Source: Sphingobium sp. BYY-5
GTDB taxonomy: Bacteria; Pseudomonadota; Alphaproteobacteria; Sphingomonadales; Sphingomonadaceae
Reading direction: 5' to 3'
Assembly: GCF_022758885.1 (NCBI RefSeq)
Contig: NZ_JALEBH010000002.1
Span: forward strand, 938,501 to 1,002,500
Length of the DNA stretch: 64,000 nucleotides
Made by a program: the position numbers and the translations under genes. Numbering within the stretch: position 1 is the stretch's first letter; the number at the start of each line of letters is the position of its first letter. Shown here in pieces: positions 43,213 to 52,221 of the stretch. The notes below the pieces were generated by a model. That model was not told the DNA's origin and did no database searches. It was given only the letters and a program-made list of their open reading frames with translations.

Positions 43213-45372
43213 GTGACGGAAGCTGTTTGCCTGGATGCCGTGGAAGGGCTGGACCCGAATATTGCGGCACCTTCCCTGGACCGTCTCTTGCGCCCCAGGT
43301 CGGTGGCAATCGTGGGCGCGTCCGACAAGCCGGGCGCACTGGGCGCTTCGGTCCTCGCCAATCTGCTGCGACAGGGGTTTGGCGGTGCGATCCACCTGGT
43401 CAATCCCAAGCGGACGGAGATAGGCGGACGGCCCTGCGTCGCTTCGGTCGATGATCTGCCGGATGCCGTCGATGTCGCCGTCCTGGCCATTCCCCGCGCC
43501 GGCGTGCTCGATGCGGTGCGCGGCCTTGCCCGCCGCGGTGTCGGCGCCGCCGTGATCTTCTCCGCCGGCTTTGCCGAGGACGGGCCGCAGGGCCTGGCCG
43601 ACCAGCAGGAAATCGCCCGCGTCGCCCGTGAAGCCGGCATGGTGGTCGAAGGCCCCAATTGCCTGGGCCTGGTCAATTTCCGCGACAATATCTCGCTGAC
43701 CTTCATCGAAATGCCCGAAGCACGGGCGCAGGGCGACCGGCGCGTCGGCATCGTCTCCCAATCGGGCGCGATGGCGGCGGTGCTGGCGACGACCATGATC
43801 CACCGCGACGTGCCGCTGAGCTGCTATATCTCGACGGGCAACGAAGCGGCGAGCGGGATCGAGGATTATCTCACCTATCTGGTGGCCCAGCTCGACACCG
43901 CCGTCATCGGCCTGATCGCCGAACATGTGCGCGACCCGGCCCGCTTCCTCACCGCCGCCCGCGCGGCCCGTTCCGCCGGGAAATCGGTGGTCCTGCTTCA
44001 TCCCGGCCGCAGCGCGGCGGGCGCGGCAAGCGCCGCCACCCACACCGGCGCGATGGCGGGCGATCATGCGGTCATGGCCGTCCATGTCCAGCGCGCGGGC
44101 GTCATCCTGGTCGATTCACTGGAGGAACTGGGCGACGTGGTGGAAATCCTCGCCCGATCGCCCGAAGCCGGCATCGGCGGCGCGGGCGTCATCGCCGAAT
44201 CCGGCGCGTTCAAGGCGATGATGCTCGACCTTGCCGAAGCGGTCGATCTCGACCTGCCGAAGCTGACCGACGCCGACAGCCCGGCCCTGCGCGCGGCCTT
44301 GCCCGATTTCGTGCCCGTCACCAACCCGATGGATATCACCGCCCAGGGCCTGGTCGATCCCGGCCTCTACGGCCGTACCCTCGCCGCACTGGCGCAGGAC
44401 GACCGGATCGGCACCATCCTCCTCACCCTGATCCAGACCGATACCGGCACGTCGCACATCAAGTTCGCCGCCGTGCTGGACGCGCTCAAGGCGATCGGCC
44501 AGGGGACTGAGCTGCCCAAGCCGATCATCATCGGCGGCGTGGATGAGGGCGGCGGTGTCTTCGCCGACGATCTGGCGGCGCTGCGCCGGGCGGGCGTCAC
44601 CTATCTGCCGACCGCCGAACGGATGCTCCGCGCGCTGGCACGCATCGCCACGCATCGCAAGCGCGACGCCGCTACGGCCCCGCTCGATGCCCAGCCCGTC
44701 GTCGGTCTGGCGCAGGTCGGCAGCACCATCCCCGAACATCGGTCCAAGGCGATCATGGGCGCGCAGGGCATCGCCTTCCCCGCCTTCGAACTGGTCCAAT
44801 CCGTGGTCGAAGCGGTCGCCGCCGCCGATCGCCTCGGCTACCCCGTGGTGCTCAAGGCCCAGTCGCCCGAACTGCCGCACAAGAGCGATGCAGGCGGCGT
44901 CATCGTCGGCCTTGCCGACGCGCAGGCGCTGGCGCAGGGCTGGGAAAAGCTGCTGGCCAATCTCGCCGCCTCCCGTCCCGGCCTCGCGCTCGACGGGGTG
45001 CTGGTGGAGGGCATGGCGGCCAGGGGCGTCGAACTGATCGTCGGCGCGCGTAACGATCCGCATTGGGGACCGACCATCCTGGTCGGCTTTGGCGGGGTCG
45101 CGGCCGAACTGCTGCACGACGTCCGTCTGCTCCCGCCGGACTTGACGCGCGACGCGATTATCGCCGAAATCCGCAAGCTGCGCATGGCGCCGTTGCTGGA
45201 CGGCTTCCGTGGCGCGCCAGCGATGGACATCGGGGCGGTCGCCGACATCGTCCAGCGCCTTGGGAAGATGGTCGCCGCGACGCCCGCCATTCGTGAGGTC
45301 GATCTCAACCCGGTGATCGTCTATCCGCAGGGGCAGGGCGCGCTCGCGCTGGACGCGCTCATCTCTCTCTGA
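43213..45372 (+). CDS. ferA: FerA-like NDP-forming acyl-CoA synthetase (feruloyl-CoA synthetase)
   Basis: 719 residues from GTG 43213, chosen for the perfect GGAGGAGG five bases upstream; ATGs at 43165 and 43186 are in frame. Order: CoA-binding domain (RSVAIVGASDKPGALGASV), ligase domain with GIVSQSGAMAAVLA and the phospho-His region ATHTGAMAGDHAV, then a C-terminal ATP-grasp domain (GYPVVLKAQSPELPHKSDAGG, ILVGFGGVAAELLHD, EVDLNPV). This is the ADP-forming acetyl-CoA synthetase architecture used by sphingomonad FerA, not the AMP-forming Fcs of Pseudomonas. It would activate ferulate, p-coumarate or related acids. Confidence 0.82.
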   Translation: MTEAVCLDAVEGLDPNIAAPSLDRLLRPRSVAIVGASDKPGALGASVLANLLRQGFGGAIHLVNPKRTEIGGRPCVASVDDLPDAVDVAVLAIPRAGVLDAVRGLARRGVGAAVIFSAGFAEDGPQGLADQQEIARVAREAGMVVEGPNCLGLVNFRDNISLTFIEMPEARAQGDRRVGIVSQSGAMAAVLATTMIHRDVPLSCYISTGNEAASGIEDYLTYLVAQLDTAVIGLIAEHVRDPARFLTAARAARSAGKSVVLLHPGRSAAGAASAATHTGAMAGDHAVMAVHVQRAGVILVDSLEELGDVVEILARSPEAGIGGAGVIAESGAFKAMMLDLAEAVDLDLPKLTDADSPALRAALPDFVPVTNPMDITAQGLVDPGLYGRTLAALAQDDRIGTILLTLIQTDTGTSHIKFAAVLDALKAIGQGTELPKPIIIGGVDEGGGVFADDLAALRRAGVTYLPTAERMLRALARIATHRKRDAATAPLDAQPVVGLAQVGSTIPEHRSKAIMGAQGIAFPAFELVQSVVEAVAAADRLGYPVVLKAQSPELPHKSDAGGVIVGLADAQALAQGWEKLLANLAASRPGLALDGVLVEGMAARGVELIVGARNDPHWGPTILVGFGGVAAELLHDVRLLPPDLTRDAIIAEIRKLRMAPLLDGFRGAPAMDIGAVADIVQRLGKMVAATPAIREVDLNPVIVYPQGQGALALDALISL

Positions 45373-45426
45373 AGGCGCAACATCCGTTCGTTTCAAGTGC
45401 GGTCGCCCGGCGATTTGGCTTGGCTT

Positions 45427-45446
45427 ATTGTGTCATCAGCATACAG
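45427..45446 (+). promoter_or_regulatory. ferulate-regulon operator S3
   Basis: ATTGTGTCATCAGCATACAG, 31 bases before the MFS transporter start and 54 after the ferA stop. Central CA and half-sites ATTGTGTC / GCATACAG match the other sites. Confidence 0.72.
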
Positions 45447-45477
45447 TGCCGGCGAAAGTCGGGAGAGAAGAAAGAGC

Positions 45478-46818
45478 ATGTCCAACGTCAGCCCACCTGC
45501 GGACGATCCACGCACCATCCTGGCCGACAATCCGATGCGGTTGCGACAGGGCATCGCGATCGCGATCTGCTTCCTGCTGAACGCGCTCGATGGCTTCGAC
45601 ATCCTTGCCGTGACCTTCGCCGCGCCGGGCATCGCCAGGGATTGGGGCATCGGCCCGCGCGAAGTCGGCATCATCGTGTCCTCCGGACTGGTCGGCATGG
45701 TGATCGGATCGCTGACGCTGGGCCAGCTTGCCGACCGGATCGGGCGGCGACGGCAGATATTGCTGTGCCTTGCCATCATCATTCCGGGCATGGTCGCCTG
45801 CGCCTTCGCGACCGGTGTCGTGATGCTCAGCCTGCTGCGCGCGCTGACCGGGCTGGGCCTGGGCGCCATGCTCGCCGCGATCAACGCCATGGCGGCGGAG
45901 TTCGCCAACCGCCGCCGCCGCGACCTTGCGGTCAGCATCATGGCGGCGGGCTATCCGGTCGGCGGCATCATCGGCGGCTGGGGCGCGGCGCAATTGCTGC
46001 GCAGCCATGGCTGGGAAACCATCTTCCTCTTCGGCGGCGTCGCGACCGCGCTGATGGTGCCGCTTGTCCTGCTCTTCCTGCCTGAATCGATCGGCTGGCT
46101 GGCGACGCGCGGCGGGTCCGACGCACTGGCGCGGATCAATGCGATCCTGCGCCGCCTGGGCCAGCCGCTCGCCGGCCGGATCGTTGCGCTGGATCAGCCC
46201 AGGGCGTCGATGGGCGCGCTGTTCGCCGGGCGCTATCGCGTCATGACGATCGCGCTCATCCTCATGTACGGGTTGCACATGATGACCTTCTATTATGCGC
46301 TGGGCTGGGCGCCTTCGCTGGTGGCGGCGCTGGGTTTCGATCCGTCTCGCGCAACGATCGTGTCGGTGGCGATGAATATGGGCGGAGCGATCGGCGGTCT
46401 GACGCTGGGCTTCCTCTCGCCGCGCCTCGGCTTGCGGCCGCTGGTGATCTTCGGCCTGGCGGGCGCGGCGATTGCGGTCAGCATCTTCGGCGCGGTCCCG
46501 GCCAACTTCCTGCTGTTGCAGATCGCGGCCTTCTTCCTCGGCTTCCTCTCCAATGGAGCCGTGGTGGGCCTCTATGCGCTGATCGCCAATGTCTACCCCA
46601 CCACATTGCGCGCAACCGGGACGGGCACGGTGATAGGCTTCGGCCGGTTCGGCGCGGCCTTCGGCCCCTTCGTAGCGGGGCAATTGCTCGCGGCCGGTGC
46701 GGGGCGGGGCGTCACCTCCATGCTGCTGGCCCTGGGTTCGGGCCTTGCCGCTATCGTGCTGCTGCTGATCCAGATCCGTACGGCGGAGGAGGATGGCGCA
46801 CAGCCAGGCGCAGCCTGA
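45478..46818 (+). CDS. MFS transporter of the aromatic acid:H+ symporter type
   Basis: 446 residues; ATG 45478 follows GAGAGAAGAAAGAG. Twelve membrane segments. AAHS features: LNALDGFDILAVTFAAPGIA in TM1, and the loop 2-3 motif GQLADRIGRRRQ. The charged TM1 residue of the DGFD motif is conserved in PcaK-like carriers. With operator S3 upstream and ferA before it, ferulate, p-coumarate or vanillate uptake is the likely role. Confidence 0.87.
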   Translation: MSNVSPPADDPRTILADNPMRLRQGIAIAICFLLNALDGFDILAVTFAAPGIARDWGIGPREVGIIVSSGLVGMVIGSLTLGQLADRIGRRRQILLCLAIIIPGMVACAFATGVVMLSLLRALTGLGLGAMLAAINAMAAEFANRRRRDLAVSIMAAGYPVGGIIGGWGAAQLLRSHGWETIFLFGGVATALMVPLVLLFLPESIGWLATRGGSDALARINAILRRLGQPLAGRIVALDQPRASMGALFAGRYRVMTIALILMYGLHMMTFYYALGWAPSLVAALGFDPSRATIVSVAMNMGGAIGGLTLGFLSPRLGLRPLVIFGLAGAAIAVSIFGAVPANFLLLQIAAFFLGFLSNGAVVGLYALIANVYPTTLRATGTGTVIGFGRFGAAFGPFVAGQLLAAGAGRGVTSMLLALGSGLAAIVLLLIQIRTAEEDGAQPGAA

Positions 46819-46829
46819 TCGCTGCGCCT

Positions 46830-47183
46830 CTAACGCCGAACCGTCACCTCGACCCCGGCAAGCCCCCGTGTCAGGGCAAAGGGTTTGTCGACGCTCACCC
46901 GCGCCTCGACCACCAACGGGAAAGCCAGGCAACGTTCCCCCAGCCGCTGGGCGAAGGTCTCGATCAGCGGGATGTGGACCGACGCCAGATCCTCGGCCGC
47001 CTGCGCCACCCGGCGATAATCGACCGTCTCGCTGATCCCTTCGATCCGGTCGCTGGACAAGCTGAGTTCGACGGAGATCACCAGCGGCTGCCGCCGCCCG
47101 ATCTCGTCGGGATTGATGCCGATGTCCGCCAGCAGCGGCAGATCGCGCACCCGCACCCTGGTCGCGCTATATATCTCACTCAT
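46830..47183 (-). CDS. folB: dihydroneopterin aldolase-like protein (FolB family)
   Basis: 117 residues, normal FolB length. Family pattern: RVRDLPLLADIGINPDEIGRRQPLVISVELS with the conserved IG near the start, then ISETVDYRRVAQ and LIETFAQRLGERCL, including the Glu-Thr of the substrate pocket. It catalyses an early step of folate synthesis, or in paralogues acts on other pterins. The start overlaps folD by eight bases, making it the last gene of metF-purU-folD-folB and tying folate supply to demethylation. Confidence 0.83.
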   Translation of the reverse strand: MSEIYSATRVRVRDLPLLADIGINPDEIGRRQPLVISVELSLSSDRIEGISETVDYRRVAQAAEDLASVHIPLIETFAQRLGERCLAFPLVVEARVSVDKPFALTRGLAGVEVTVRR

Positions 47184-48039
47184 GCCGCGCCCTTTCCGCT
47201 GCCGTCACTGTATTGCTCAGCAGGCAGGCGATGGTCATCGGGCCGACGCCGCCCGGCACTGGCGTCACCGCCCTTGCATGGGCCAGCTCCTCCATGGCGC
47301 AATCGCCGACGAGCCGGGTCGATCCGTCTTCCTGCATGATCCGCGTAATGCCCACATCGATCACGATCGCGCCCGGTTTCACCCAATAGCCGCGCACCAG
47401 ATGCGGCACGCCGGCGGCCGCGACGATGATGTCGGCCTTGCGTGCGACATCGGGCAGGCCGCGCGTTTCGATATGCGTGACGGTGACGGTCGCTTCCCGC
47501 TCCAGCAACAGCATGGCGACGGGCTTGCCGACGATGTTCGACTTGCCGATGACCACCACGTCCAGCCCGCGATAATCATCGACCACGCTGTCCAGCAGCT
47601 TCATCACGCCCAGCGGCGTACAGGGGACAAGGCCGCCTGTGCCGGTTGACAGCCGTCCGACATTGACCGGATGGAATCCGTCCACGTCCTTGGCCGGGTC
47701 GATCCGGTCGAGCACCAGCGCCGCGTCGATCTGCTCAGGCAACGGCAACTGGATCAGGATGCCGTCTATATCGCCGTCCAGGTTCAGCCGCTCGATCAGG
47801 TCCAGCAACGTCGCCTGCGCCGTGTCGGCGGGCAGCCGATGCTCCACCGACAGGATGCCGGCCTTGCAGCACTCCGCGATCTTTCGCCGGACATAGACCT
47901 CGCTGGCAGGATCGCCGCCGACCAGCACGACCGCCAGCGCCGGGGCATGGCCGGTGCGCGTGCGCAGCGCCTCCACCCGCGCGGTCGTTTCCGCCGACAG
48001 GGCGCGCGCCATGGCGCGCCCGTCGATGATCTGCGCCAT
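47176..48039 (-). CDS. folD: FolD methylene-THF dehydrogenase/cyclohydrolase
   Basis: 287 residues from ATG 48039, which gives the usual FolD start MAQIIDGRAMA; ATG 48075 adds 12 residues inside purU. Catalytic YVRRKIAECCKAGI (Tyr/Lys), QLPLPEQIDAALVLDRIDPAKDVDGFHPVN and the NADP loop VVIGKSNIVGKPVAMLLL are complete, with CTPLGVMKLL. It converts methylene-THF to 10-formyl-THF. In this operon it links the LigM/MetF methyl flow to PurU. Confidence 0.95.
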   Translation of the reverse strand: MAQIIDGRAMARALSAETTARVEALRTRTGHAPALAVVLVGGDPASEVYVRRKIAECCKAGILSVEHRLPADTAQATLLDLIERLNLDGDIDGILIQLPLPEQIDAALVLDRIDPAKDVDGFHPVNVGRLSTGTGGLVPCTPLGVMKLLDSVVDDYRGLDVVVIGKSNIVGKPVAMLLLEREATVTVTHIETRGLPDVARKADIIVAAAGVPHLVRGYWVKPGAIVIDVGITRIMQEDGSTRLVGDCAMEELAHARAVTPVPGGVGPMTIACLLSNTVTAAERARHE

Positions 48040-48043
48040 CGGT

Positions 48044-48898
48044 TCAGGCTTTGAAGACGACGGTGCGTGCGCCATTCTGGAAGACCCGCCCCTGAAGATG
48101 ATGCTGCACGGCGGTGGCCAGCACGCGCCGCTCTATGTCGCGGCCCTTGCGCACCAGGTCGTCGGGCGTGTCGGCATGGTTGATCGCCTCCACATCCTGA
48201 TGGATGATCGGCCCTTCGTCCAGGTCGGCGGTCACATAATGGGCGGTCGCGCCGATCATCTTGACCCCGCGCTCATGCGCCTGGTGATAGGGTTTGGCGC
48301 CCTTGAAGCCGGGCAGGAAGCTGTGGTGGATATTGATGCAGCGGCCCGACAGAAAGGCGGCCAGGTCATCCGACAATATCTGCATATAGCGCGCCAGCAC
48401 GATCAGGCCCGCGCCCGTCTGGTCCACGATTCCCTTGATCTGCGCTTCCTGCTGCGCCTTTGTGTCTTTGGTGATCGGCAGGTGATGATAGGGCAGGTCG
48501 CCCATCAGCGACGTCGTCAGTACATGCCGGGGATGGTTGCTGACGATGCCGACCACCTCCATGTCCAGCTCGCCGATGCGCCAGCGATAGAGAAGGTCGC
48601 CCAGGCAATGGTCGAACTTGCTGACCAGCAGCAGCACCTTCTGCCGCTCGCTGCGGCGGCGCAGCGTCCAGTCCATGGCGCGCGCCTGCGCCAGCGGCCC
48701 GAACCCGTCCCGCAACGCATCGATGCTGCCTTCCGCGATCTCGAATTCCACCCGCATGAAGAATCGGTCGGTCAGCTTGTCATTATATTGCTGCGCATCG
48801 GTGATGTTGCCGCCCTGCTGCATCAGGAAAGTCGCGACATCGGCGACCAGGCCGGGCCGGTCGTCGCATTGCAGGGTCAGGGTGCAGATTTCAGTCAC
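48044..48898 (-). CDS. purU: formyltetrahydrofolate deformylase PurU
   Basis: 284 residues. N-terminal ACT domain ([26 protein letters not shown]) and C-terminal formyltransferase-like hydrolase domain with [45 protein letters not shown], including the catalytic Asn/His/Asp set. It releases formate and free THF from 10-formyl-THF. Between metF and folD this makes a route that regenerates THF when demethylation produces more C1 units than biosynthesis needs. Confidence 0.95.
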   Translation of the reverse strand: MTEICTLTLQCDDRPGLVADVATFLMQQGGNITDAQQYNDKLTDRFFMRVEFEIAEGSIDALRDGFGPLAQARAMDWTLRRRSERQKVLLLVSKFDHCLGDLLYRWRIGELDMEVVGIVSNHPRHVLTTSLMGDLPYHHLPITKDTKAQQEAQIKGIVDQTGAGLIVLARYMQILSDDLAAFLSGRCINIHHSFLPGFKGAKPYHQAHERGVKMIGATAHYVTADLDEGPIIHQDVEAINHADTPDDLVRKGRDIERRVLATAVQHHLQGRVFQNGARTVVFKA

Positions 48899-48925
48899 AT
48901 TGCTTCTCCGCTGGTCGGCCTATGC

Positions 48926-49795
48926 TCAGTGGCGGGCCGTGTAATCGTTGATCCATTCGACCGTGCGGGTCAGGCCGCCGAAGGGATAGAAATGCAGGCG
49001 CAGCTTGCCATGCTGCGGTCCCAATCCGTTCGCAAGGGCATCGACCAGCTTGTCGGGACCGGCGGTGCCGATCAGCTTGGTGATCGAGATGCCATATTTG
49101 GCCAGCACGGTGGTCGATGCGCCGACGCCGCACCGCGCGGCAAAGCGCATCAGCGTCTTGATGCCCGCCGGACCGGGCACGCCGATCCGCACCGGCGCGT
49201 CGATTCCGCGCGCGCGCAGCTCGACCAGCCACCGCAGGATCGGCGCGGCGTCGAAACCGAACTGGGTGACGATCAGCGGCGCCATGTCCCGGCTGGCGAT
49301 CTCACCGCATTTGGCGGTCAGCACCTCGAACGTCTGGTCCGGCGTCATGTTGGGATGGCCTTCGGGATGGCCGCCCACGCCGATCGCCTTGATCCCCGCG
49401 CGCTCGAACGCGCCGGTGCGGATCAGCGCCATGCTGTCGGCATAGGGGCCGGCGGCCTCCGGCGGATCGCCGGCGATGACGAAGCAGCGCCGCACCCCCG
49501 CCTCCCGCACGACGGCGGCCAGATAGGTCTCGAAATCATCGCCCGATTCCAGCCGGCGCGCGGAAAAATGCGGCATCGGCTCGAACCCCAGGTCGCGCAC
49601 CGCCTTCGCCGCGGCGATCCGCGCTTCCAGCGATTCGCCGGGCAGGAAGGTGACGGCTACCGGCGTTTCGGCGGGCATGGCTGGCGCGGCCTGCGCCAAC
49701 GCCTCTATGTCCTTGGCGGTGATTTCCAGGGAATAGCCGTCGGTCATGCCCTTGGGCGGCAAATCCCAGTTCGGATGGATCGACGGCAGGGTCAT
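48926..49795 (-). CDS. metF: methylenetetrahydrofolate reductase MetF
   Basis: 289 residues from ATG 49795 after GGGAGAGA. FAD-dependent TIM-barrel family: VAVTFLPGESLEARIAAAKAVRDLGFEPMPHFSARR, RCFVIAGDPPEAAGPY, GHPEGHPN, and IVTQFGFDAAPILRWL. In O-demethylating sphingomonads MetF runs toward oxidation, turning 5-methyl-THF from LigM into methylene-THF. It leads the minus-strand C1 operon and is divergent from the hydrolase-ligM operon, with operator S5 in between. Confidence 0.92.
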   Translation of the reverse strand: MTLPSIHPNWDLPPKGMTDGYSLEITAKDIEALAQAAPAMPAETPVAVTFLPGESLEARIAAAKAVRDLGFEPMPHFSARRLESGDDFETYLAAVVREAGVRRCFVIAGDPPEAAGPYADSMALIRTGAFERAGIKAIGVGGHPEGHPNMTPDQTFEVLTAKCGEIASRDMAPLIVTQFGFDAAPILRWLVELRARGIDAPVRIGVPGPAGIKTLMRFAARCGVGASTTVLAKYGISITKLIGTAGPDKLVDALANGLGPQHGKLRLHFYPFGGLTRTVEWINDYTARH

Positions 49796-49865
49796 GATTC
49801 TCTCCCGATAAGACTGGCCCGGCAGGGCTTGATCCAGGGGCGGTTCGGCGCATCGCATGGCGCTC

Positions 49866-49885
49866 TTTGTATCCCTGGCGCATTT
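49866..49885. promoter_or_regulatory. ferulate-regulon-like operator S5
   Basis: TTTGTATCCCTGGCGCATTT, sharing TTGTATCNCTNGCGCA with S2. It lies 70 bases before metF and 43 before the hydrolase-ligM start, in their shared promoter. It is the weakest of the five sites on its right half (CATTT instead of CACAT). Confidence 0.6.
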
Positions 49886-49928
49886 TCCCCCTAGTCCATC
49901 CGCATGGATTCGTATAGATGAAATTTTC

Positions 49929-50711
49929 ATGAGTGCGAAATCATTCGACAGGTCATTGGAACGGGGCGCGAAGCCGCCGCTTGTCATCCTTCCGGGGCTG
50001 ATCTGTGATTCGCGCATGTTCGGCGAGACGCTGGCCGCCTTTCCCGGCAGCATGGTCGTCGACGGCTTCTATAATGGCGCCGACCGGATCGAGGCGATGG
50101 CCGACCATGCGCTCGCCCACATGCCGGAACGCTGCGCGCTGCTCGGTCATTCCATGGGCGCGCGGGTCGCGCTGGAAGTGCTGCGCAAGGCGCCGGAGCG
50201 GGTTGCGCGGCTGGCGCTGGTCGATACCGGCGTTCATCCGCTGAAGCCCGGTGAGCGCGAAGGCCGCTATCATCTGCGCGACATTGGCCGCGCGCGCGGC
50301 ATGGCGGCGCTGGTCGGCGAATGGCTGCCGCCGATGATGGCCGCCGATTCGCTGCGTGACGCAGCGCTGGTGGACCGGCTCTACGCCATGGCCGTCGCGG
50401 CGGGCCTTACGATCTTCGAAGCGCAGATCGAGGCGCTGCTCAACCGGCCGTCGGTCGATGCGCTGCTGCCGACCATTGTCTGTCCGACCTTCGCGATCGT
50501 CGGGCAGGAAGATATATGGTCCCCCGTTGCCCAGCATCGGGCGATCGCCGCCGCAATCCCCGGCGCGCATCTGCGCGTCGTGCCGGGGGTGGGCCATATG
50601 ATGCCGGCGGAAGCACCGCTGGCCTTCAATCAGATCTTGGGGGAATGGCTGGACCAGCCATCCCCCAACGACAATGTGAACTTTCAATATTGTGTCGAAG
50701 GAGAGGTTTGA
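49929..50711 (+). CDS. alpha/beta-hydrolase linked to ligM
   Basis: 260 residues from ATG 49929 with TATAGAT as a possible -10 just upstream. PLVILPGLICDSRMFGETLAAF at the start, nucleophile elbow LLGHSMGARVALEV (Ser), acid in VGQEDIWSPV and the His in VVPGVGHMMPAE. It is intact and ends immediately before the ligM ATG. A role in releasing vanillate or ferulate from esters, or a lactone/ester intermediate, is possible but unproven. Confidence 0.85.
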   Translation: MSAKSFDRSLERGAKPPLVILPGLICDSRMFGETLAAFPGSMVVDGFYNGADRIEAMADHALAHMPERCALLGHSMGARVALEVLRKAPERVARLALVDTGVHPLKPGEREGRYHLRDIGRARGMAALVGEWLPPMMAADSLRDAALVDRLYAMAVAAGLTIFEAQIEALLNRPSVDALLPTIVCPTFAIVGQEDIWSPVAQHRAIAAAIPGAHLRVVPGVGHMMPAEAPLAFNQILGEWLDQPSPNDNVNFQYCVEGEV

Positions 50712-52112
50712 ATGACTGACAAGACCCTGCAGCAGTTGCTCGATGAAAAGGGCGACATCGTCCATTTCCTGCGCAACCAGCAGACTGGCCCCAACGTCTA
50801 TCCCGGCGTTCCGGCCGAATATAGCAACTGGCGCGACGAACAGCGTAGCTGGGCGGAAAGCTCGGTCCTGTTCAACCAGAGCTTCCACATGGTCGACCTG
50901 CTCGTCACCGGCCCCGGCGCGTTCGACATGCTGTCCTACCTCGCGCCCAACAGCTTCAAGGGCTTTGTGCCCAACCGCGCCAAGCAGTTCGCGCCCGTCA
51001 CACCCGAAGGCTATGTGATCGGCGACGTCATCCTCTTCTATCTGGAAGAAGAAAAGTTCGAACTGGTCGGCCGCGCGCCCTCGATCGAATGGGTTGAATA
51101 TTGGGCCTCGACCGGCAAGTGGGACGTGAAGGTGGAGCGTGATGAGCGCACCGCCGCCCGCCCGCTCGACAGCCAAGGTTATCGCCGCAATTATCGTTTC
51201 CAGCTCCAGGGGCCGAACGCCATGCCGGTGCTGGAAAAGGCGATGGGCCAGACCCCGCCGGACCTCAAATTCTTCCACATGGCGCCGATCACCATCGCCG
51301 GCGTCGAAGTACGCGCGCTGCGCCACGGCATGGCCGGCCAGCCGGGCTACGAACTGTTCGGCCCGTGGAAGGATTATGACACCGTCCGCAACGCCCTGAT
51401 CGAAGCGGGCAAGGATCATGGCCTGACCCTCTGCGGCGGCCGCACCTATTCGTCGAACACGCTCGAATCGGGCTGGATTCCCTCGCCGCTGCCGGCCGTC
51501 TTTACCGGCGAAGGCACAAAGGGCTTCCGCGAATGGCTGGGCGTCAACAGCTATGAAGGCAAGCTCTCGCTGGGCGGCAGCTTCGTGTCGGACAAGATCG
51601 AGGATTATTACCTCAACCCCTGGGAGCTGGGCTATGGCATCATGGTCAAGTTCGACCATGATTTCGTCGGCCGCGAAGCGCTGGAAAAGATCAAGGACCA
51701 GCCCCATCGGCAGAAGGTGACGCTGGCACTGGACAATGGGGATATCGTCCGCGTCATGAGTTCCATGCTCCAGACCGGCGACAAGGCGAAGTTCTTGGAA
51801 TTCCCCAGCGCCGTCTATTGTATGCATCCCTATGACGCGGTGCTCAAGGACGGCAAGACGATCGGCCTGTCGACCTGGATCGGCTACACCGTCAACGCCG
51901 GCCGTTTCCTGGCGCTGGCCATGGTCGATGCGGAGTTCACTGCGCCCGGCACCGAAGTGACGCTGCTCTGGGGCGAACCGGACGGCGGCACCAGCAAGCC
52001 GACCGTGGAGCCGCACGTCCAGACGGAGATCAAGGCGATCGTGTCGTCGGTCCCCTATTCCGAAGCGGCACGCGACAGCTACGCCGACGGCTGGCGCACC
52101 AAGGCCGCCTGA
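50712..52112 (+). CDS. ligM: LigM-like THF-dependent vanillate/3-O-methylgallate O-demethylase
   Basis: 466 residues, close to SYK-6 LigM. ATG 50712 abuts the hydrolase stop and follows AGGAGAGG. A GcvT-type folate-binding fold; recognisable stretches include FLRNQQTGPNVYPGVPAEYSNW, the Tyr-rich RRNYRFQLQGPNAMPVLEKAMG, RHGMAGQPGYELFGPW and ESGWIPSPLPAVFTGEG. The enzyme moves the methoxyl methyl of vanillate to THF, giving protocatechuate and 5-methyl-THF. The divergent metF-purU-folD genes handle that product. DesA-like activity on syringate cannot be ruled out. Confidence 0.9.
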   Translation: MTDKTLQQLLDEKGDIVHFLRNQQTGPNVYPGVPAEYSNWRDEQRSWAESSVLFNQSFHMVDLLVTGPGAFDMLSYLAPNSFKGFVPNRAKQFAPVTPEGYVIGDVILFYLEEEKFELVGRAPSIEWVEYWASTGKWDVKVERDERTAARPLDSQGYRRNYRFQLQGPNAMPVLEKAMGQTPPDLKFFHMAPITIAGVEVRALRHGMAGQPGYELFGPWKDYDTVRNALIEAGKDHGLTLCGGRTYSSNTLESGWIPSPLPAVFTGEGTKGFREWLGVNSYEGKLSLGGSFVSDKIEDYYLNPWELGYGIMVKFDHDFVGREALEKIKDQPHRQKVTLALDNGDIVRVMSSMLQTGDKAKFLEFPSAVYCMHPYDAVLKDGKTIGLSTWIGYTVNAGRFLALAMVDAEFTAPGTEVTLLWGEPDGGTSKPTVEPHVQTEIKAIVSSVPYSEAARDSYADGWRTKAA

Positions 52113-52132
52113 TCCAGGTTGAATGGGGGGGA

Positions 52133-52168
52133 GCGGGGGATGCCGAAAGGCGTCCCCCGCTTTTCTTT
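52133..52168 (+). terminator. rho-independent terminator of ligM
   Basis: GCGGGGGATGCC, loop GAAA, GGCGTCCCCCGC with one G-T pair in 12, followed by TTTTCTTT. A textbook terminator 20 bases past the stop. Confidence 0.9.
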
Positions 52169-52221
52169 CGCGCGAAGGCTGTCCGACGCCCGTGGGCCGT
52201 ATGGATAGGTACGAACACAAA

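Noticed and set aside
47954-49894. 646-codon plus-strand frame over purU and metF
   Set aside because: Antisense to two unmistakable enzymes and lacking any recognisable domain.
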